This document shows, piece by piece, positions 52,537 to 59,480 of a stretch of DNA of 64,000 nucleotides. Source of the stretch: Flavobacterium hydrophilum (GTDB lineage: Bacteria > Bacteroidota > Bacteroidia > Flavobacteriales > Flavobacteriaceae); assembly GCF_003202405.1 (NCBI RefSeq), contig NZ_QJHL01000002.1:186001-250000 (forward strand). Reading direction: 5' to 3'. The position numbers and the translations under genes were made by a program. The notes under the pieces were generated by a model, which saw only the letters and a list, made by a program, of their open reading frames with translations, was not told the origin of the DNA and did no database searches. Every line of letters starts with the position of its first letter. The stretch's first letter is position 1.

Positions 52537-52608
52537 AAAAAAGGCGGAATTTCTTCCGCCTTTTTTGCCCCAAATTTACCATATACTTAACCTACTTAAT
52601 TTTATGGT
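52537..52608 (-). ncRNA. Predicted small RNA A (about 72 nt), distal copy of a tandem pair
   Basis: On the - strand a promoter (TTTG 52644-52641, 20 bp, TACATTTG 52620-52613) would start RNA near 52608. The transcript has a 5' hairpin TACCATA/TATGGTA (52609-52603 and 52583-52577) with a loop containing AGTAGGTTAAGT. A linker ATTTGGGGC follows, then a terminator with a 13-bp stem (AAAAAAGGCGGAA/TTCCGCCTTTTTT, loop GAAA) and a T-run. No ORF. It shares all elements with small RNA B 175 bp away. Confidence 0.7.
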
Positions 52609-52640
52609 ATATCAAATGTATGGCACTATATTATTTATAT

Positions 52641-52679
52641 CAAATATTTCAGATTAACGGCAATAATATCCGATTAACT
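52641..52679 (-). promoter_or_regulatory. Direct-repeat operator upstream of small RNA A
   Basis: On the - strand AGTTAATCGG (52679-52670) and CGTTAATCTG (52659-52650) repeat with a 20-bp period, ending 5 bp before the -33 TTTG. The half-site fits a LytTR-type consensus containing GTTNRY well (family knowledge). Confidence 0.6.
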
Positions 52680-52712
52680 GGTTGGTTTTGAAAAATTTAA
52701 CTTTATTCCAAT

Positions 52713-52783
52713 AAAAAAGGTGAAATTGCTTCCACCTTTTTTGCCCCAAATCTACCATAAACTTAACCTACTAATGTTATGGT
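52713..52783 (-). ncRNA. Predicted small RNA B (about 71 nt), proximal copy of the tandem pair
   Basis: On the - strand TTTTG (52820-52816), 20 bp, then TATCTTTG (52795-52788) forms a promoter, with start near A52783. The transcript has a 5' hairpin ACCATAA/TTATGGT, the same loop sequence AGTAGGTTAAGT, the same linker ATTTGGGGC and a terminator stem AAAAAAGGTG/CACCTTTTTT. Compared with RNA A, both arms of the terminator stem and of the 5' hairpin carry matching changes. Confidence 0.7.
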
Positions 52784-52787
52784 TCTT

Positions 52788-52858
52788 CAAAGATATAGTA
52801 GCATTGCAGTTTTCCCAAAAATATAGGATGAAATGCATAAAAATCCGATGAAATGCAT
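52788..52858 (-). promoter_or_regulatory. Promoter and direct-repeat operator of small RNA B
   Basis: ATGCATTTCATC occurs twice on the - strand (52858-52847 and 52838-52827), exactly 20 bp apart, starting 11 bp from the same point of the -33 box as in RNA A. The half-site resembles the GGCATTTCAT repeats bound by the LytTR regulator YpdB of E. coli (from memory of the literature). Confidence 0.65.
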
Positions 52859-52873
52859 TTTTTAACTTTTTAT

Positions 52874-54772
52874 TTAGTATGCTCTTGCGTTTTTTCCTTC
52901 ATAAAAATTGATAAATGCTCTATTTACAACACGATTTCCACCTGGAGTTGGATAGTCTCCGGTGAAATACCAATCGCCGAGATTTTTCGGACAGGCAATA
53001 TGTAAGTCTTCTACTTTTTGGAAGATAATTTTTACTTCAGCATTGATTTCGGGAGAGCTTAACATCTCAGCAATTCTGTCTGAAATCTCTTCAGGAGTAA
53101 AAGGATCGTAAATTGCAGTTACATAATTTACAACATCGGTATCTGCATAATTTTCCTGAGCTTTACATTTTGCATAGACTTCGTCTACGATATGATATAA
53201 ATTTCTTTCCTTCAATAGGTCTAAAGCAGCTCTAAAGGCAACAAGCCCTTCTAATTTTGCCATATCAATTCCATAACAATCCGGGTAACGAATTTGAGGT
53301 GCCGAAGAAACAATTACAATACGTTTTGGTTTTAAACGATCCATCATTTTAATGATACTCATTTTTAATGTAGTACCACGAACAATACTGTCGTCAATAA
53401 TAACCAAATTATCTTCTGGTTTAATTACGCCGTAAGTAACATCATAAACGTGAGCCACCAAATCATCACGACTGCTGTCTTCGGTAATAAAGGTTCTAAG
53501 TTTAGCATCTTTTATAGCAACTTTCTCCGTACGAATTTTTACTGCCAATAATTCCTGAAGCGTTTCGGCTGTAAGTGTATTTCTGTTTTCTAAAATATAA
53601 TTGTTTTTTCTCTGGTTTAAGAAATCCTGAGCTGCTTCGACTAAACCATAAAAAGAGGTTTCTGCCGTGTTCGGGATATAAGAGAAAACAGTATTGTCTG
53701 TATCGCTGTCAATTGATTCAAGAACGGCAGGTAAAATTAATTTCCCTAAATTTTTACGTTCCTGATAAATTTCAGCATCACTTCCTCTTGAGAAATAAAT
53801 TCTTTCAAAAGAACAGGCTTTTTTAACGGTTGGCTCCAGAATCTGATTCATGGTAACTTTTCCGCTTTTCTTTATAATTAAAGCGTGCCCCGGATCGATT
53901 TCCTTAACACTTTCAAACGGAACATTAAATACAGTTTGAATAACAGGTCTTTCTGAAGCTACAACAACCACTTCGTCATCCTGATAAAAATAGGCTGGAC
54001 GAATACCCGCCGGATCTCTAAAAACAAATGCGTCGCCGTGCCCTAGTAAACCAGCCATTGCATAACCACCATCTAAGTTCTTTGCTGAACGTGTAAGTAT
54101 TTTTGCAAGATCCAGACGTTCTGCAATTACCGGAGATGCTTCTCTTTTTGAATAGCCTTCTGCTTTACAGTCCTGATACAATTGCATCACTTCTTTGTCT
54201 AAAAAGTGACCAATTTTTTCCATTACAGTAACAGTATCGGCCATTTCTTTTGGATGTTGTCCAAGTTCAACCAGATTTTGGAAAAGCTCCTTAACATTTG
54301 TCATATTAAAGTTTCCTGCCAAAATTAAATTACGGTGCATCCAGTTACTCTGACGTAAAAATGGGTGAACGCTTTCAATACTGTTTTTTCCAAAAGTTCC
54401 GTAACGAACATGTCCTAAAAACAATTCTCCGATATAAGGAATATTTGCTTTTAATTCTTTTATGTTGTCAGCCAATTCCGGATTTTCTTTTAATTCCTCA
54501 CTGATACGCTCATTGATTTGTTTAAAAACATCCTGTATTGGCTGCGAATGGTTAGAACGAACTCTGCTGATGTAACGTTCTCCCGGTTCTACATCCAGTT
54601 TAATGCTTGCAAAACCGGCACCATCCTGACCACGGTTGTGCTGTTTTTCCATCATCAGATACATTTTCTGAATTCCGTAAAAAGCCGTTCCGTATTTTTC
54701 TTTGTAATATTCAAGCGGTTTAAGAAGTCTGACTAAGGCTATACCACATTCGTGTTTTAAAGCGTCGCTCAT
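52874..54772 (-). CDS. purF: Amidophosphoribosyltransferase, class II glutamine amidotransferase
   Basis: A 632-residue PurF-type enzyme, the first step of purine synthesis (PRPP + Gln to phosphoribosylamine). The start at 54772 (MSDALKHECGIALVRL) puts the Ntn nucleophile Cys at position 9, so an 8-residue propeptide would be removed. Evidence includes NRGQDGAGFASI and GHVRYGTFGKNS in the glutaminase domain and the PRPP loop VIIDDSIVRGTT. Longer than the E. coli enzyme (about 505), as in other Bacteroidota. A longer open frame reaches 54853 but crosses the upstream terminator hairpin. Confidence 0.92.
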   Translation of the reverse strand: MSDALKHECGIALVRLLKPLEYYKEKYGTAFYGIQKMYLMMEKQHNRGQDGAGFASIKLDVEPGERYISRVRSNHSQPIQDVFKQINERISEELKENPELADNIKELKANIPYIGELFLGHVRYGTFGKNSIESVHPFLRQSNWMHRNLILAGNFNMTNVKELFQNLVELGQHPKEMADTVTVMEKIGHFLDKEVMQLYQDCKAEGYSKREASPVIAERLDLAKILTRSAKNLDGGYAMAGLLGHGDAFVFRDPAGIRPAYFYQDDEVVVVASERPVIQTVFNVPFESVKEIDPGHALIIKKSGKVTMNQILEPTVKKACSFERIYFSRGSDAEIYQERKNLGKLILPAVLESIDSDTDNTVFSYIPNTAETSFYGLVEAAQDFLNQRKNNYILENRNTLTAETLQELLAVKIRTEKVAIKDAKLRTFITEDSSRDDLVAHVYDVTYGVIKPEDNLVIIDDSIVRGTTLKMSIIKMMDRLKPKRIVIVSSAPQIRYPDCYGIDMAKLEGLVAFRAALDLLKERNLYHIVDEVYAKCKAQENYADTDVVNYVTAIYDPFTPEEISDRIAEMLSSPEINAEVKIIFQKVEDLHIACPKNLGDWYFTGDYPTPGGNRVVNRAFINFYEGKNARAY

Positions 54773-54814
54773 TGTTTTTGTATTTGTGTGTTGTTGTAAG
54801 TTGTCTGTATTGTC

Positions 54815-54846
54815 GTAATAAAAAAGCCCCGTTTTATCGAGGCTCT
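54815..54846 (-). terminator. Terminator between PfkB kinase gene and purF
   Basis: On the - strand AGCCTCG (54844-54838) pairs with CGGGGCT (54831-54825), followed by T6. It lies 7 bp past the stop of the PfkB gene and would end or attenuate that transcript before purF. Confidence 0.8.
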
Positions 54847-54852
54847 TCGGCA

Positions 54853-55776
54853 TTATATTTCTATGTCAAACTGAGTTAACGACTTAAATTGTTGTAATCG
54901 AATCGCTACTTCGGCTTTGCTTAATGTTTCCATCCTCTCAGTTCCAAATTTCTCCACACAAAATGAAGCTAAATTTGAACCGTAAATAATTGCATTTTTC
55001 ATGTTTCCAAATGAAATGTTTTCGCTTTGCGCTATAAATCCTGAAAAACCACCAGCAAAGGTATCTCCTGCTCCTGTTGGATCAAAAACATCTTCTAATG
55101 GTAATGCCGGAGCAAAGAATACTTCTCTGTTGTGGAATAAAAGTGCACCGTGCTCTCCTTTTTTGATCACCACATATTTTGGTCCCATTTCCTGGATTTT
55201 AGCAGCAGCTTTTACTAATGAATATTCACCTGAAAGCTGTCTTGCCTCTTCGTCATTGATTGTGATAACATCTACACGTTTTATAACGTCCAGTAATTCC
55301 GGAAGAGCACAGTCCATCCAGAAGTTCATCGTATCTAAAACTACTAATTTTGGTTTTTTCTCTAATTGATCTAAAACACTGCTTTGTACTAACGGATGCA
55401 AGTTTCCTAACATTACAATGTCAGAATCTTTAAAGTTTTGAGGTACTTTTGGTTGAAAGTCAGCTAAAACATTTAACTCAGTTACCAAAGTGTCTCTTGA
55501 ATTCAGATCGTTGTGATATAAACCGCTCCAGAAAAAGGTTTTTCCGCCTTTTACAATTTCGATACCAGAGATGTCGATATTTTTTGAAGTCAGTAAATCT
55601 AAATGTTCTTGTGGAAAATCGTCACCAACTACAGAAACTATAGCCGATTGCAGGTTGAAAAATGAGGCTGATAAACCAATATAAGTTGCAGCACCACCTA
55701 ATATTTTATCTGTTTTTCCGAAAGGAGTTTCAATCGCGTCGAAAGCAACCGTTCCAACAATCAATAATTTATTCAT
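54853..55776 (-). CDS. PfkB family carbohydrate/nucleoside kinase
   Basis: A 307-residue ribokinase-fold kinase. The N-terminal GG motif is KILGGAATYIGLSASFF and the C-terminal signature with the catalytic Asp is DPTGAGDTFAGGFSGF. Substrate is uncertain: ribokinase, adenosine-kinase-like or other sugar kinase; the conserved location just upstream of purF suggests a nucleoside or ribose substrate (inference). A clear promoter lies 24 bp upstream. Confidence 0.88.
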   Translation of the reverse strand: MNKLLIVGTVAFDAIETPFGKTDKILGGAATYIGLSASFFNLQSAIVSVVGDDFPQEHLDLLTSKNIDISGIEIVKGGKTFFWSGLYHNDLNSRDTLVTELNVLADFQPKVPQNFKDSDIVMLGNLHPLVQSSVLDQLEKKPKLVVLDTMNFWMDCALPELLDVIKRVDVITINDEEARQLSGEYSLVKAAAKIQEMGPKYVVIKKGEHGALLFHNREVFFAPALPLEDVFDPTGAGDTFAGGFSGFIAQSENISFGNMKNAIIYGSNLASFCVEKFGTERMETLSKAEVAIRLQQFKSLTQFDIEI

Positions 55777-55799
55777 TTTATGAATTTCGAATTAAGGTG

Positions 55800-55830
55800 C
55801 AAAGATACTTTATAAGTTACAATATTGCAA
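55800..55830 (-). promoter_or_regulatory. Predicted promoter of the PfkB kinase gene
   Basis: On the - strand TTG (55830-55828) and TATCTTTG (55807-55800) are 20 bp apart. The remaining gap to 56,003 shows no further feature. Confidence 0.65.
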
Positions 55831-56003
55831 TGGTTTGTAATCTCAAAATTTTCATAAAAAAACAATAACGATTTCGGATAAAAAGTATTGTAAATGAGAT
55901 AATTAAATTGTGGTATTTTATTAGCCTATAATAAGCTTTTGGTCTTAAATAAGCAATTTTTATTTCCAAATTTTTCTGATTTCATAATAATCTAATAAGC
56001 CAT

Positions 56004-56396
56004 TTATAATTGATATTTCTTCGCATAATAATTTTTCAGCAATGGAATTTGAATTAACATCATAACCGGAACAATTAAGATGGCATACAAAGTATATTCA
56101 GAAACATGTAACCCTGAAAATATATTAGAATATTCCTTTATATATAGGTCGTTTATTTTTAAATCATAATCATTACCAGTCGCAATTACATAAATAGAGA
56201 AAGCAATTAAAACTGCGATAATTATAAACCAGGTTTGTTTTGAAATCAAAGGCTTGTAAACTTTGAGTTTTTTTTCTTCAATAATAGAAACCTGAGCCAT
56301 TATTTTTGAAGTAAAATCAATTGATGGAGACTGAAGCGTTTCTTCAGACATCATTTTTTCTATAAGATTTTCTATATTTTTATCGCTCTCCTTCAT
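56004..56396 (-). CDS. Two-helix membrane protein, probable anti-sigma partner
   Basis: A 130-residue protein: a cytosolic N-terminal part (1-70) with MKESDKNIENLIEKMMSEET, a transmembrane helix (WFIIIAVLIAFSIYVIA, about 72-88), a short periplasmic part and a second helix (YTLYAILIVPVMMLIQIPLL). Its start overlaps the end of the ECF sigma gene by 17 bp. No zinc-finger ZAS motif is seen. An anti-sigma role is inferred only from position and topology. Confidence 0.7.
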   Translation of the reverse strand: MKESDKNIENLIEKMMSEETLQSPSIDFTSKIMAQVSIIEEKKLKVYKPLISKQTWFIIIAVLIAFSIYVIATGNDYDLKINDLYIKEYSNIFSGLHVSEYTLYAILIVPVMMLIQIPLLKNYYAKKYQL

Positions 56397-56967
56397 AAAA
56401 TTGTATTGTTTCTGGTTCTAACTGCTTTCTCAAAATCACGGCCAGTTTCTGTCGACTCCTAAATAGTTTTACTTTGGCATTGTTGGCCGAAATATTCATT
56501 ACTTTTCCAATTTCTTCCAGACTCTGATCTTCAAAATAAAATAAAGTCAGTAAGAAACTTTCATCACCTGGTAACAAATTTAAGCAATTTTGAATGGTTT
56601 GTTTGCGTTCTTTGTCTTCTAAAGCACTCAAAGCATCGTCCATTGTTTTAATTAAATGGGCTGAAAATTCATTTATCGAAATATTATTATCTTCTTTTTT
56701 GTTTTTCTTCAAACGATCCAGGCAGGTATTATAGGCTATTTTATAAATCCAGGTCGAGAATTTCGAATCGCCTTTAAATTTACTTAATGAATTATATATT
56801 TTGATAAAAGTGTCCTGAGCGACTTCTTCAGCTTCTTCTCTGTTTTTAACCATTTTGAGTGCCAAAGTAAAAATCATATTCTTATAACGATTCACCAATA
56901 TAGCAAACGCATTTGTCTCGCCCTGCAGAATTTTATCGATATAATGTTGATCAGATATTGTACTCAT
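56380..56967 (-). CDS. ECF-type RNA polymerase sigma factor
   Basis: A 195-residue sigma-70 family ECF factor. Region 2 is seen as QGETNAFAILVNRYKNMIFT and EEVAQDTFIKIYNSLSKFKG with FSTWIYKIAYNTCLDRL; region 4 as LNLLPGDESFLLTLFYFEDQ and LEEIGKVMNISANNAKVKLF. The start at 56967 (MSTISDQHYI) is chosen; a longer frame from 57051 adds a hydrophobic 28-residue leader atypical for the family. It overlaps the membrane protein gene, so the pair is coupled. Confidence 0.93.
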   Translation of the reverse strand: MSTISDQHYIDKILQGETNAFAILVNRYKNMIFTLALKMVKNREEAEEVAQDTFIKIYNSLSKFKGDSKFSTWIYKIAYNTCLDRLKKNKKEDNNISINEFSAHLIKTMDDALSALEDKERKQTIQNCLNLLPGDESFLLTLFYFEDQSLEEIGKVMNISANNAKVKLFRSRQKLAVILRKQLEPETIQFYEGER

Positions 56968-57027
56968 AATTATATAGGACGGCAGAGTTTTGAAAAAGGT
57001 TACAACTAAATTAAAAAAATAAATTTT

Positions 57028-57192
57028 CAATTCTGAAATTCCAAATTTCAAGTTCTGGTTTTAACGGTATAAAACTTTTTCTACTGCTTTGCATTTTGTA
57101 AAAAAATGCATAAAATCCCGAATTTAAATTCCTTTATATGATTAATTTTTAATCTTAGGAATTCGGAATTTAAAAAGTTTGGAATTTATTTC
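57028..57192. repeat. Intergenic AAATTCCAAA word repeat
   Basis: Words AAATTCCAAATTTC and CCCGAATTTAAATTCC on the left recur as complements AGGAATTCGGAATTT and TTTGGAATTTA on the right. It lies between divergent genes and could fold into a long hairpin. No gene seen. Confidence 0.5.
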
Positions 57193-57261
57193 TAATAATC
57201 TGTAACCTAAATAAAATTTACCTCGTCATATGGAGTATCAATCAATTAAAAATAAAATATT

Positions 57262-57609
57262 ATGATGGCAGGAATTTTAGTACCACTTAGTTTTTTTCTA
57301 ATGGTATTCGGTATTGTATATCTCGTTTATTCAACAAGAAACAGAGAGCGCCTTGCGCTTATAGAGAAAGGTGTTGATGCCAGTATTTTTTTTCTGGGTA
57401 AAGAAAAAAGTGTTGCGCTCTGGAAAATCATTGTTGTTAATTTAGCCTTTTTATTAATAGGTTGTGGCGTTGGAATCTTTTTGGCGTTACTAATCACAAC
57501 TTATACTTCTTTAGAGGATGATGCAGTTTATCCGTCAATCATTTTTATAATGGCGGGAGTGGGATTGTTGGCAGGATTTAGAACAGCCAAGGATTTAGAT
57601 AAGAAATAA
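57262..57609 (+). CDS. Small membrane protein, DUF6249-like
   Basis: A 115-residue inner-membrane protein with an N-terminal helix (ILVPLSFFLMVFGIVYLVY), a short positive loop RNRERLALIEKGVDASIF and two further helices (IIVVNLAFLLIGCGVGIFLA and IIFIMAGVGLLAGF). The RERxALIEKG motif is typical of DUF6249-type proteins often found next to ECF sigma genes. It is divergent from the sigma/anti-sigma pair, a common arrangement for stress-response units; that link is inferred. Confidence 0.75.
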   Translation: MMAGILVPLSFFLMVFGIVYLVYSTRNRERLALIEKGVDASIFFLGKEKSVALWKIIVVNLAFLLIGCGVGIFLALLITTYTSLEDDAVYPSIIFIMAGVGLLAGFRTAKDLDKK

Positions 57610-57667
57610 TAATTTTAAGTTAGTATTTGAATAGCGCAGCCTGAAAATATTTTAGGGTGCGTTATTT

Positions 57668-58147
57668 TTATTCTATTTTTGAACCAATGGTTTCATAATA
57701 TTCATCAATAGAAAGCTTCAGCTGCATTGATGCCATAACAGCCAGTTGATCACAGCGTTCGTTTTGAGGATGATTGTTATGACCTTTAATCCACTTAAAA
57801 TCGACTTGATGTTTACGGTATACAATTAAAAAGCGTTTCCATAAATCGGGATTTTTTCGTCCTGCAAATTTCTTTTTTTCCCAGCCCAGAACCCATTTTT
57901 TTTCAACAGAATCCACCACGTATTTAGAATCTGAAATGACGAGAACTTTCATATTTGGATTCTTAAGTTTTTCAAGACCAACGATTACTGCTAATAATTC
58001 CATACGGTTATTGGTTGTAAGGCGAAAGCCTTCGTAGAATTCTTTTTTATGCGGAGTTCCAACCAATTCCATTACTACACCATAACCGCCGTTTCCGGGA
58101 TTTCCTTTTGCAGCACCGTCTGTATATATATGTACTTCGTGATTCAT
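57668..58147 (-). CDS. rnhA: Ribonuclease HI
   Basis: A 159-residue RNase HI that removes RNA from RNA-DNA hybrids. Catalytic Asp10 (IYTDGAAKGNPG), Glu50 (NNRMELLAV), Asp73 (VISDSKYVV) and Asp133 (NERCDQLA) with His123 (KGHNNHP) are all in place. Normal length. It is followed on its 5' side by a word-repeat gap and then purN on the same strand. Confidence 0.97.
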   Translation of the reverse strand: MNHEVHIYTDGAAKGNPGNGGYGVVMELVGTPHKKEFYEGFRLTTNNRMELLAVIVGLEKLKNPNMKVLVISDSKYVVDSVEKKWVLGWEKKKFAGRKNPDLWKRFLIVYRKHQVDFKWIKGHNNHPQNERCDQLAVMASMQLKLSIDEYYETIGSKIE

Positions 58148-58150
58148 TTT

Positions 58151-58262
58151 TTTAGACTTCTTAGATTATTGGATTTTTGGACTTCTTAGATTTCAGACTT
58201 TTTAGATTTTTCTAAATGAAATAAATCTTGAAGATTTAGTTGAGAAGTCTAACAATCTAAAA
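58151..58262. repeat. Intergenic TTAGACTTC word repeat, second copy of the AGTCTAA family
   Basis: Words TTTTTAGACTTCTTAGATT, TTTTTGGACTTCTTAGATTT and CAGACTTTTTAGATTT are matched on the right by GAGAAGTCTAACAATCTAAA. It is between the co-directional genes rnhA and purN. Confidence 0.55.
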
Positions 58263-58266
58263 CAAT

Positions 58267-58830
58267 TTATTGTTCTAAGATAGTCTGAATAATTTCTGGA
58301 AAATACTTTTGTTCCAGTTCATGAATCTTTTCTGCAACTGTTTCCGGTGTGTCATCTTCTGTTAAGGCTACATTTTTCTGAAAAATAATACCTCCTTCAT
58401 CATAATGTTCGTTTACGTAATGAATAGAAATTCCGGTTTCTTTTTCTTTATTGTTCACTATAGCCCTGTGTATGTGCATTCCGTACATTCCTTTTCCTCC
58501 ATAATTAGGTAAAAGAGCAGGGTGTATATTGATGATTTTATTTGGATATAATTCGATTATGTTTTCCGGGAATTTCAATAAAAAACCGGCAAGAACTATC
58601 AAATCCGGGTCGATTTCTTGTATTTTTTGCAGTAAATTTCTTTCTAAAAGTTCGTTTTTTGAGAAGATTTCTATAGGAATTTGATGATTTTTTGCTCTTT
58701 CAATAACTTTTGCATTTGGATTATTTGTAAAGACCGAAACGACCTCTGCGATTTTAGTTTCTTTAAAGTGCTTGATAATATTTTCTGCGTTACTTCCTGA
58801 ACCTGAGGCAAAAACAACAATTTTTTTCAT
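58267..58830 (-). CDS. purN: Phosphoribosylglycinamide formyltransferase
   Basis: A 187-residue GAR transformylase, third step of purine synthesis, using 10-formyl-tetrahydrofolate. Motifs: VFASGSGSNAENIIKHF (near residues 5-21), the DLIVLAGFLLKFPENII strand, and the active-site stretch IINIHPALLPNYGGKGMYG with the catalytic Asn and His. The start at 58830 is preferred (MKKIVVFASG); an upstream frame to 58929 adds a hydrophobic segment not found in the family. Confidence 0.95.
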   Translation of the reverse strand: MKKIVVFASGSGSNAENIIKHFKETKIAEVVSVFTNNPNAKVIERAKNHQIPIEIFSKNELLERNLLQKIQEIDPDLIVLAGFLLKFPENIIELYPNKIINIHPALLPNYGGKGMYGMHIHRAIVNNKEKETGISIHYVNEHYDEGGIIFQKNVALTEDDTPETVAEKIHELEQKYFPEIIQTILEQ

Positions 58831-58946
58831 AATCAAATATATTTTGAGACTGCAAAAAACGGAATAAAAAATCAAAATAAATAGTATTAAAAGACCTTTC
58901 TTGAAATTAATTTTATAAATTAGTAACACATTTATTAACTAAATAG

Positions 58947-58975
58947 TTGTTTTAAAATAAAGTTTTTTATTTTTG
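58947..58975 (+). promoter_or_regulatory. Predicted acpP promoter
   Basis: TTG (58947-58949) and TATTTTTG (58968-58975), 18 bp apart, with a leader of about 25 nt. Confidence 0.65.
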
Positions 58976-59005
58976 CCAACAAATTAAATTCTAAAATTAA
59001 AGATT

Positions 59006-59242
59006 ATGTCAGACATTGCATCAAGAGTAAAAGCGATTATCGTAGACAAATTAGGTGTTGACGAAAACGAAGTTGTAACAGAAGCAAGCTTCACTAATGA
59101 TTTAGGAGCTGACTCATTAGACACTGTTGAGCTTATTATGGAATTCGAAAAAGAATTTGATATTCAAATTCCAGACGATCAAGCAGAAAACATTGCTACT
59201 GTTGGTCAAGCTATTTCTTATATCGAGGAAGCTAAAAAATAA
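59006..59242 (+). CDS. acpP: Acyl carrier protein
   Basis: A 78-residue acyl carrier protein. The phosphopantetheine attachment Ser37 is in [12 protein letters not shown], and the sequence is strongly acidic, as in all AcpP. It is followed by fabF, the universal order acpP-fabF, then rnc. Confidence 0.98.
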   Translation: MSDIASRVKAIIVDKLGVDENEVVTEASFTNDLGADSLDTVELIMEFEKEFDIQIPDDQAENIATVGQAISYIEEAKK

Positions 59243-59249
59243 TAAATAC

Positions 59250-59350
59250 ACACCCGATTTTTAAAATTCCAATATTTTAAATTCCAAACTCCAATTTTGG
59301 AATTTGTTTTTGAAATTTAAGATTTGTTAAAAGTCGGGTGTTATTATTTT
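59250..59350 (+). terminator. Large hairpin with T-run between acpP and fabF
   Basis: ACACCCGA (59250-59257) pairs with TCGGGTGT (59334-59341), with AAATTCC/GGAATTT words pairing inside, and TTATTATTTTTTT follows. It would lower fabF expression relative to acpP. A second stem-loop (about 59,405-59,455, CCCATG…GTGGG) lies closer to fabF. Confidence 0.65.
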
Positions 59351-59480
59351 TTTGAAATTTAAATTTAGATTGGTACACAATCAAAAGATATATTTATATT
59401 GTAATGCCCATGGCTCTTAAGTAAATACTATAGTTAAGAAAGCGTGGGTTTTATTTGTTAAAGACACAAAATACATTTTT

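Noticed and set aside
52537..52790. Simple terminators of sod and purF
   Set aside because: sod already has its own terminator at 52,431-52,467. Two copies with promoters, shared loop sequence and compensatory changes exceed what termination needs.
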